A DNA stretch of 64,000 nucleotides from Blastopirellula retiformator. GTDB taxonomy: Bacteria > Planctomycetota > Planctomycetia > Pirellulales > Pirellulaceae. Location: positions 186,001 through 250,000 of the forward strand of contig NZ_SJPF01000001.1 in the NCBI RefSeq assembly GCF_007859755.1. The letters run 5' to 3'. The notes beneath the pieces are model-generated. The model was not told where the DNA came from. It saw only the letters and a program-made list of their open reading frames with translations, and searched no databases. The position numbers and the translations under genes are program-made. Positions 58,499-64,000 of the stretch are shown here, in pieces. Numbering within the stretch: position 1 is the stretch's first letter; each line of letters opens with the position of its first letter.

Positions 58499-59800
58499 CT
58501 ACGGCGTCTTGCTAAAAGTCGCCGCCTCTTTCAGCGCCGACTTCAGTTGTGCGTGCGACGCTTTCGCTGCCGGGCTTGAATCGGGCGAGATCGCGGCGGC
58601 AGGCTTTAGGCCGTACTCAACAATCGGTCGCAGCTTCCCCTGGTTGTTCAGGATGAACAGATCATTGCGGACATGCCGCTGCTGTTCCTTCTGGACGTGA
58701 ATCCACGATCTGGGCGTCCCACTCTCGCCCCGTAACTGCGCCGCAAAGCTGACGCCGTTGATCGGGTTGGGGGATTGCTGGGCGCCGGTCAGTTCGACCA
58801 GCGTTGGCAGCAGATCGGACAAGTCGACCAGGTTGTTGTTGACGCGGTCTGGTTTCACGTGACCGGGCCAACTGACGATCAGCGGGACGCGAGTACCGGT
58901 GTCGGTCATGTGCGACTTGCCCCCGGGGATGCGGCGCTGGACCATGCCGTCGGTCCAATTGGTAAACAGCCGCTGATCGGTTCCATTGTCGGCGACGAAG
59001 ATCAGGATCGTATCGTCGCGCAGACCAAGTCGGTCGAGCGTCTGCTCGACTTGGCCCACCTGTTTGTCGAGATAGCTGACCATGTCGGTCATGTATTTCG
59101 GGTCGCCATCTCCCTTTCCGGCGCTCAGCGCGTCTTCGCTGTCGGGCGTCGGTTCCCACGGCCAATGCGGCAGCAAACAGGCATAGTAGACGAAGAAGGG
59201 CTCGTCCTGATGACGCTCAATAAAGTCGGTGACGAACGCCAGGTTCTCATCGGGGCCATAGCCGCCGGGCGTCGAAACGACCTTGCCGTTTTGCCGCATC
59301 GTGGGGTTGGCGTAACGCGAGGTCTTCTGGCCGCCGTTGAAGATCTGCCAGGCCTGGTACTCGTCAAAGCCATGGGCGGCGATCGTGTCGCGCTCTTCCA
59401 AAAAAGAGAGCTGCCACTTACCGGCCATCGCGGTCGCGTAACCAGAGGCTTGCAGCAGCTTTGCGAGCGAGGTTTCTTTGGCCGGATCGAGAAACTCCCG
59501 ATGCCGATCGGGCAGGTAGATGACGCGAGGAATCCCGTTGTGCAGTGGATACCGCCCGGTCAGCAATTGGGCGCGAGAAGGGGAGCAATACGGATCGGCA
59601 AAACAATGCGTAAACCGCATCCCGCTCTTCGCCAGACGATCGATGTTGGGCGTCTTGTAGGAGATCCCGCCGTACGACTCAACGCATTCGATCCCCAGGT
59701 CATCGGCCAGAAAGAGGACGATGTTGGGTCGGTCGTCAGCCGCCGCGACCGACGAAACGGCGCAGCAAACGAATAGGCACAGTAGCGAGACGCGAATCAT
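58499..59800 (-). CDS. Sulfatase (arylsulfatase family)
   Basis: 433 residues from the ATG at 59800; the frame extends upstream but the signal peptide (VSLLCLFVCCAVSSVAAA) begins here. Metal ligands are in IVLFLADDLGIE, and the formylglycine motif is CSPSRAQLLTGR, with Cys-72 to be converted. ATAMAGKWQLSF and VADNGTDQR supply the remaining Lys/Asp/Asn ligands. It should hydrolyse sulfate esters of algal polysaccharides, a hallmark of marine planctomycetes. The terminal helix is typical. The formylglycine-enzyme-like gene at 33537 is too damaged to activate it. Confidence 0.92.
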   Translation of the reverse strand: MIRVSLLCLFVCCAVSSVAAADDRPNIVLFLADDLGIECVESYGGISYKTPNIDRLAKSGMRFTHCFADPYCSPSRAQLLTGRYPLHNGIPRVIYLPDRHREFLDPAKETSLAKLLQASGYATAMAGKWQLSFLEERDTIAAHGFDEYQAWQIFNGGQKTSRYANPTMRQNGKVVSTPGGYGPDENLAFVTDFIERHQDEPFFVYYACLLPHWPWEPTPDSEDALSAGKGDGDPKYMTDMVSYLDKQVGQVEQTLDRLGLRDDTILIFVADNGTDQRLFTNWTDGMVQRRIPGGKSHMTDTGTRVPLIVSWPGHVKPDRVNNNLVDLSDLLPTLVELTGAQQSPNPINGVSFAAQLRGESGTPRSWIHVQKEQQRHVRNDLFILNNQGKLRPIVEYGLKPAAAISPDSSPAAKASHAQLKSALKEAATFSKTP

Positions 59801-59917
59801 GATCGGTGGGGCTCCATCAAGATCTAGCGGGCGAAAGGGTAGATCTATCGTAGCCCGAGGCGCGAGCCGAGGGAATGTGCGGGACAACTCCATCGCACCA
59901 GCGAATCGCCAACGATC

Positions 59918-60463
59918 CTAGCCCTGCAGCGCTTCCCGCACATCCATCAACACAAACCCCAGCAAATTTTGCCCCTCCCAGGTCTGGGGGTGAGCCGCTT
60001 TCGGATCGGTCCCCTTCAGGCCGATGCCCCAGATCCGATCGTACGGGCTCGCTTCGACCAGCACCTGATCGCCAGTCGCCAGCAGGAACTCTTTCAGCGG
60101 TTGGTTCTGGCTGAACTTGGCCAGGTTCCCCTCGGTGACCAGCCGCCGCGCCTCGGCGGTCCAGACTTTGTCGTCAAAGTTACGTACCTTGCGACCCAAG
60201 GCCTTCGCCTGTCTGGGCGTGTCCGAGTAGATGATCTTCAGCGCCATTTCGGCGTCGTCAAACAGGCGGGCCTTGGCCGCCATCATCCAGTGCTCAGCCG
60301 TCGGGTAAAGTTGGCCATCGATCGTGAAGGGGACCTCATACCATTGGCTGAAGCAACTCTTGTAGATCGAGCCGTCTTTGGAGGGCTGATGTCCCCAGAA
60401 CATCAGGTAGTCAAACGTCTCGCCGGCGGCGCAGCGCTGGCGCAAAGAATTTAGATCGAGCAT
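59918..60463 (-). CDS. NADAR domain protein (YbiA/DUF1768)
   Basis: 181 residues from the ATG at 60463. Family blocks: DYLMFWGHQPSKDGSIYKSC, FSQWYEVPFTIDGQLYPTAE with HWMMAAKA, and SPYDRIWGIGLKGTDP near the end. NADAR proteins act on ADP-ribose-type or riboflavin-precursor N-glycosidic bonds; the E. coli YbiA hydrolyses a riboflavin intermediate, and some members reverse guanine ADP-ribosylation of DNA or RNA. No toxin is adjacent. It is probably cytoplasmic. Confidence 0.9.
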   Translation of the reverse strand: MLDLNSLRQRCAAGETFDYLMFWGHQPSKDGSIYKSCFSQWYEVPFTIDGQLYPTAEHWMMAAKARLFDDAEMALKIIYSDTPRQAKALGRKVRNFDDKVWTAEARRLVTEGNLAKFSQNQPLKEFLLATGDQVLVEASPYDRIWGIGLKGTDPKAAHPQTWEGQNLLGFVLMDVREALQG

Positions 60464-60545
60464 CGAGTCAGTCCCGTTGGTGGATTGCGGCGTACGGGAG
60501 GAGAGGAAAGGGTCGGAGAAAAGGTTCGCCAGAAGGGGGCGAAGG

Positions 60546-60743
60546 TTATTTTTCGCCCAGGGCCGCTTTGATGATTTCTTCGATATCGAAATCGCCCAGA
60601 TCAATCGAGTCCATAACCGAGTCGATCATGACCCCTTCGTCGATTTGATGGAGTTCGGCCAGAATCAGCGCGATTTCTTCGTCGCTATGGCCGCGGCCGC
60701 GGAGATATTCAGTCAGTTCCGGATATTGATCCAGTTCGCTCAT
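60546..60743 (-). CDS. Small acidic conserved protein
   Basis: 65 residues from the ATG at 60743; a TTG at 60803 would add 20 basic residues (KYRRKVKPYRKPATNK). The sequence is helical and acidic (SELDQYPELTEYLRGRGHSD, EEIALILAELHQIDEGVMID, IDLGDFDIEEIIKAALGEK). No known motif. Upstream, two 16-base direct repeats lie at 60805-60841. Confidence 0.6.
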   Translation of the reverse strand: MSELDQYPELTEYLRGRGHSDEEIALILAELHQIDEGVMIDSVMDSIDLGDFDIEEIIKAALGEK

Positions 60744-60804
60744 CTTGTTTGTCGCCGGTTTGCGGTACGGTTTCACTTTCCGACGGTACTTGTGAGCGGC
60801 CAAG

Positions 60805-60841
60805 CGGACCTCTTACAAGCCCATTCGGACCATTTACAAGC
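60805..60841. promoter_or_regulatory. Direct repeat pair, possible operator
   Basis: CGGACCTCTTACAAGC (60805-60820) and CGGACCATTTACAAGC (60826-60841) differ at two places and repeat with a 21-base period, two helical turns. They lie between the divergent genes at 60743 and 60993. A regulator binding site is plausible; no regulator can be named. Confidence 0.4.
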
Positions 60842-60992
60842 ATAGAACATCCGTTGCCGGAGGAACAATCGGTCTCGCCTGATTCTACCTCAGAGAGCTC
60901 GGATTTGCTCGATTTCGCCGCTTGCAGGTGATAAGTTAATAACGTGAGCCCTGCCATAACGTTGCCTACCGTATTTGTTGGAGACGCCCCAG

Positions 60993-62303
60993 ATGTTGTA
61001 TCGTCCAATCGGGTTGGCCATACTGCTGATCGTCGCAGTCATGACCGATTTTGCCGTTGGCGACGACTGGCGCGCTTGGCGCGGCGGTCGCGGTGATGGC
61101 GTCAGCCAGGAGACTGACGTTCCGCTAACCTGGAGCGAATCGGAAAACATTCGCTGGAAAGCGGAGCTTCCTGGTTGGGGCGGTTCTACGCCGGTCATCC
61201 AAGATGCTGGATTAATTATTACTTGCCAGGATGAGAATGGGGCCCTTTTTTTACAGCTGTTTGACAAAAACTACGGAAGTCCGCTTCGCAAGATAAAAGT
61301 GGGAACTGGCGACGTACCGCGCACATCACCGAAGCGTTTGCGTCAAAAATTTCATAACCTGCACAATCTCGCCTCTCCATCGCCAACAGTTCATCACAAA
61401 TCGATCGCCGTCCACTTCGGAAATGGCGTTTTGGCGGTTTACGATTTTGAGGGGAATCGCCGCTGGGAGCGAAATCTCCAAGAAGAATATGGCGCCTACA
61501 CGGTCTGGTGGGGACACGCCAACAGCCCGCTGATCGTCGATGGAAAGGTGATTTCGGTCTGCATGCAAGACTCACTGTCCGACCTGAAAGACCAGAAGCC
61601 GGTCGAAAGCTACCTGGTCGCCCACGATCTGATGACCGGCGATTTGGTCTGGAAAACGGAACGGATGACCGGCGCTCCGGCCGAGCAGGCCGACGCCTAC
61701 ACCACGCCCTTGGTTCGTCAGCGGAACGGCCAGACCGAACTGATCGTTATGGGGGGCAATCAGCTAGACGCCTACGATGCCCAGACCGGTAAGCAGATCT
61801 GGTATCTCCCGGGACTGGAAGGAGGCCGCACCGTCACCGGCCCGACCGCCGACGATAAGCGGATCTATTGCACCCGGGGGATGCGCGGTCCGCTGCTGGC
61901 GGTCGACCTGAAACAGGTCACCACCGGTCAGGTTCCGGAATCAGCGATCGTCTGGGAAGAAAAGCAGTCGACGCCGGACACGCCGTGCCCGGTGGTGGTC
62001 GATGATTTGCTGTTTACGGTCACCGATGACGGCATCGCGGTCTGTCGCGAAACGGCGACCGGCGAGGTAGTATGGAAGGAACGGTTGGGAGGCAAGTTCA
62101 AGGCGTCTCCCGTGGCGGTCAATGGACGGGTCTACTTCTTGAATACCGAAGGGCTGTGCAGCGTGTTAGCGGCCGATCGCGAGTTCCAGAAGTTGGCCGA
62201 AAACAAGTTGGACGACGAGACGATCGCATCGCCGGCGATTTCCGATGGCTGCATCTACATCCGCGGCCGCAAGAATTTGTATTGCATCGGCAAAGCGCCA
62301 TAA
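60993..62303 (+). CDS. PQQ-like beta-propeller protein, secreted
   Basis: 436 residues from the ATG at 60993. Signal peptide: PIGLAILLIVAVMTDFAVG. The DDWRAWRGGRGDGVSQETDV and SENIRWKAELPGWGGSTPVI opening is typical of planctomycete PQQ-like (outer-membrane-assembly BamB-like) repeat proteins. Propeller blades are visible as VLAVYDFEGNRRWERNL, LVAHDLMTGDLVWKTER, QLDAYDAQTGKQIWYLPG and IAVCRETATGEVVWKERLGG, each with the A/G-x-D-x-x-T/x-G-x-x-x-W signature. No cofactor-binding residues can be claimed. It precedes the STAS gene by 11 bases. Confidence 0.9.
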   Translation: MLYRPIGLAILLIVAVMTDFAVGDDWRAWRGGRGDGVSQETDVPLTWSESENIRWKAELPGWGGSTPVIQDAGLIITCQDENGALFLQLFDKNYGSPLRKIKVGTGDVPRTSPKRLRQKFHNLHNLASPSPTVHHKSIAVHFGNGVLAVYDFEGNRRWERNLQEEYGAYTVWWGHANSPLIVDGKVISVCMQDSLSDLKDQKPVESYLVAHDLMTGDLVWKTERMTGAPAEQADAYTTPLVRQRNGQTELIVMGGNQLDAYDAQTGKQIWYLPGLEGGRTVTGPTADDKRIYCTRGMRGPLLAVDLKQVTTGQVPESAIVWEEKQSTPDTPCPVVVDDLLFTVTDDGIAVCRETATGEVVWKERLGGKFKASPVAVNGRVYFLNTEGLCSVLAADREFQKLAENKLDDETIASPAISDGCIYIRGRKNLYCIGKAP

Positions 62304-62314
62304 GGGATATCCAC

Positions 62315-62689
62315 GTGAACGAAAGCACATTGATGTTGTCCTCTCGCGAAGGGGACGTCGTAAAGGTCAAGCTCTTGCCGGTGGAGCTGCGCACGCCGGA
62401 AGATTGCTACGATCTGCGGAACGAAATGATCGCCGCGTCGGACGGCTGCCGCGTCGTGCTGATTAACTTCGAGAACGTTACGTTCATGAGTAGCGTCGGT
62501 CTCCTCTCCTTCCTCGGCCTCCGCCGAGCCGTCGCCGACCACGAAGTGCGGATCATCTTCTACAATCTCTGCGAGAACCTCAGCGCGATGTTGTCGCTTT
62601 GCCGATTGATCTCCGACTCGCCCCACGCCAAGGCGCCCTTCGAGACCGCCGACAACGAAGCCGCCGCCATAGCCCTAGCAGTCCGTTGA
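62315..62689 (+). CDS. STAS domain protein (anti-anti-sigma-factor type)
   Basis: 124 residues from a GTG at 62315, eleven bases after the propeller gene; an ATG at 62333 is possible. VVLINFENVTFMSSVGLLSFL is the STAS signature: the DVSxISSxGL helix start with the phospho-acceptor serine (here SS before VGL). Such proteins are phosphorylated or bound by anti-sigma kinases in partner switching. No kinase is in the window. The last four codons and the stop lie inside the MITE-like repeat at 62676-62796, so the present C-terminus was set by that insertion. Confidence 0.88.
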   Translation: MNESTLMLSSREGDVVKVKLLPVELRTPEDCYDLRNEMIAASDGCRVVLINFENVTFMSSVGLLSFLGLRRAVADHEVRIIFYNLCENLSAMLSLCRLISDSPHAKAPFETADNEAAAIALAVR

Positions 62690-62796
62690 TTTTCTCGACG
62701 GACTGCGTGATCGCATGGATGCGAGCCGCGAAGAGCTACGCTCTGAGCCTGGCGAGGTTGGAAAATGCCACAAGGGCATTTTCCAACAGGCAGCTA
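62676..62796. repeat. MITE-like repeat, copy 2
   Basis: 121 bp related to 4441-4584. The left end TAGCAGTCCGTTGATTTTC and right end TTCCAACAGGCAGCTA are imperfect inverted copies. AGTCCGT/ACGGACT forms one hairpin, and GTTGGAAAATGCC/GGCATTTTCCAAC a second, perfect 13-bp one. It lacks the internal segment of about 25 bp of copy 1. It overlaps the 3' end of the STAS gene. Confidence 0.82.
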
Positions 62797-62832
62797 GCGA
62801 CGTAAGCGGCGCAGGGCCGGCGTCGTTCTGCC

Positions 62833-62997
62833 GTAGGGTGGCTGCAGCAAGCGGAGAGAATCTAGCCATGCCATCCTCAAAAAAGATCATTCGCTTGCGC
62901 AACCCACCTTGGATCGCGCTGCCTGAAGGTGGGTTGCGCAAGCGATTCAGGCGTCCGCTGATTGGATCGATTTCCGCGCTTGCTCCACCCACTCTAC
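62833..62997. repeat. Nested inverted repeat
   Basis: The outer arms GTAGGGTGGCTGCAGCAAGC (62833) and GCTTGCTCCACCCACTCTAC (ending 62997) are imperfect inverted copies; the inner arms (62891-62910 and 62926-62945) are perfect over 20 bases with core GCTTGCGCAACCCACCTT. The unit of about 165 bp folds into one long stem with an inner hairpin. It lies upstream of sufS and has no coding content. Confidence 0.7.
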
Positions 62998-63154
62998 GTT
63001 TCGGCCGCGTCGACCCTTCTTCAGCTCCAGGCGCCGAGTTGTCTATTTCCCTTTCGGCTCTTAAAATCATAAAGTGATGCGAAAAAGCGAGCCCTCTGTC
63101 AAAATAGGGGGAATCTGGCTCGAAGTGAGCCAATAGTAACAAGTTAGGAACGCC

Positions 63155-64000
63155 ATGACGGTTGCCTCCCAGCAAACCGAGAAGCTTGACATCGACGCTA
63201 TCCGGGCTGATTTTCCGATCCTGCACCAACAAGTGCATGAAAAACCGCTGGTTTATCTCGATAACGCCGCCTCGTCACAGAAACCGCGTCAGGTGCTCGA
63301 CGCGCTGCGGGAGGTCGACGAGCGTTATTACGCCAACGTCCACCGAGGCGGCCACCAACTGAGCAACGAGGCGACGTCGCTGTACGAAGAATCGCGGGAA
63401 GCGGCTCGGCGGTTCCTGGGGGCTCGGTCGACCAAGGAGGTGATCTTCACCTATGGGACGACCTCATCGATCAACACCGTCGCCCATGCTTGGGGCGGGG
63501 CCAACCTGTCGGCCGGCGATGAGATCCTGCTGACCGAGATGGAGCATCACTCCAATCTCGTTCCGTGGCAACAAATCGCGCAGCGGACCGGCGCCAAGAT
63601 CAAGGCGCTGCCGGTCACGCCCGATGGACTGCTCGACCTCGACCAACTGCCGAACCTACTGAGCGAACGAACCAAGATCGTCGCCTTCTCGGCCGCGTCC
63701 AACGTGCTGGGGACGATCAATCCGGTCGAAGAGATCGTTCGCCAGGCGCATGGGGTTGGGGCACTCACCTTGGTCGACGCCGCTCAGGCCGCACCGCATA
63801 AGCCAATCGACGTGACGGAGTGGGACGCGGACTTCGTCGCCCTCAGCGCACACAAGATGGTCGGCCCCTCGGGCGTCGGCATCTTGTACGGCAAACAAGC
63901 GTTGCTGGAAGCGATGCCCCCATTCCTGGGCGGCGGCAGCATGATTGATACCGTCACGATCGATAGCTTTACCCCAGCGCTGCTGCCGGCGAAGTTTGAA
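63155..64000 (+). CDS. sufS: Cysteine desulfurase SufS (partial)
   Basis: The first 282 residues; the gene runs off the right edge. It is a PLP enzyme that removes sulfur from cysteine for Fe-S cluster assembly. The start MTVASQQTEKLDIDAIRADF and ILHQQVHEKPLVYLDNAASS are family-typical. TYGTTSSINTVAHAWG, TEMEHHSNLVPWQQ and VDAAQAAPHKPIDV follow, and the PLP lysine is in ALSAHKMVGPSG. The class II (SufS/CsdA) features fit better than IscS. The active-site cysteine would lie beyond the window. Upstream, a nested inverted repeat separates it from the STAS gene. Confidence 0.95.
   Translation, partial: MTVASQQTEKLDIDAIRADFPILHQQVHEKPLVYLDNAASSQKPRQVLDALREVDERYYANVHRGGHQLSNEATSLYEESREAARRFLGARSTKEVIFTYGTTSSINTVAHAWGGANLSAGDEILLTEMEHHSNLVPWQQIAQRTGAKIKALPVTPDGLLDLDQLPNLLSERTKIVAFSAASNVLGTINPVEEIVRQAHGVGALTLVDAAQAAPHKPIDVTEWDADFVALSAHKMVGPSGVGILYGKQALLEAMPPFLGGGSMIDTVTIDSFTPALLPAKFE

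Noticed and set aside
62599-62805. Short frame with LIFSTDCVIAWMR and SLARLENATRAFSNRQLA
   Set aside because: A related peptide (LIFSTDCVIAGMR, FNRQL) occurs in copy 1 at 4441-4584, so the similarity comes from the repeat itself; gaps between copies break the frame, and the structure, not the frame, is conserved.

Overview
The window looks like a chromosomal segment of a planctomycete of the Pirellulaceae, close to Blastopirellula or Bremerella. The lineage-typical markers are a DUF1501 protein with a Tat-type leader, three DUF1559 pilin-like genes (two in tandem beside a small lipoprotein), a sulfatase, a formylglycine-enzyme-like gene, an eight-heme cytochrome c, PQQ-like beta-propellers, and many single-domain membrane and signal-peptide proteins known only from planctomycetes. 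The assignment is inferred from protein content, not from a marker-gene phylogeny.

Layout. 0.3-7 kb: DUF1501 protein, a minus-strand group of planctomycete-type proteins, then rlmN. 7-9.4 kb: accessory debris holding a truncated IS200-like transposase, a 159-bp element with perfect 23-bp inverted termini, the tail of an esterase, and orphan genes. 9.4-18.3 kb: glutamate decarboxylase, membrane and secreted proteins, a GNAT acetyltransferase, a large DUF11 surface protein, a short flagellin and cutA. 18.4-24.5 kb: metallophosphoesterase, octaheme cytochrome, nagB, an orphan ParA and a DedA/VTT membrane protein. 24.5-30.6 kb: UDP-glucose-type dehydrogenase, then gyrA-gmd-rmd on the minus strand with overlapping stop and start codons, so gyrase and GDP-6-deoxy-hexose synthesis appear translationally linked. 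30.8-34.2 kb: small membrane proteins, a Tat-exported propeller-like protein and a frameshifted formylglycine-enzyme-like gene. 34.5-39.8 kb: ald, purE, mtnA, an M32 carboxypeptidase and an FMN reductase. 40-45.4 kb: three outer-membrane-type barrels, a decayed Ntn amidohydrolase and a DinB protein. 45.5 kb: tRNA-His. 45.8-49.9 kb: a second accessory stretch with chimeric genes. 49.5-54.7 kb: lipoprotein, tandem DUF1559 genes, dGTPase and a PIN-TRAM membrane protein. 54.7-62.7 kb: paired membrane proteins, gene debris, a MerR/GyrI regulator, a ferredoxin-PII pair, sulfatase, NADAR protein, PQQ-like propeller and STAS protein. The window ends inside sufS.

There is no defence island, CRISPR array or intact mobile element. 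The main unexplained signal is a set of small, highly structured intergenic repeats: a MITE-like family in three copies, one of them an internal-deletion remnant; a second inverted-repeat element abutting that remnant; a CATGCT-type hairpin family; and two other long hairpins. Two of these repeats contain the stop codon of the neighbouring gene. The other theme is gene chimerism: a membrane protein fused to a DinB-like tail, a DUF1559 protein with its N-terminus replaced, and several junctions between gene fragments.
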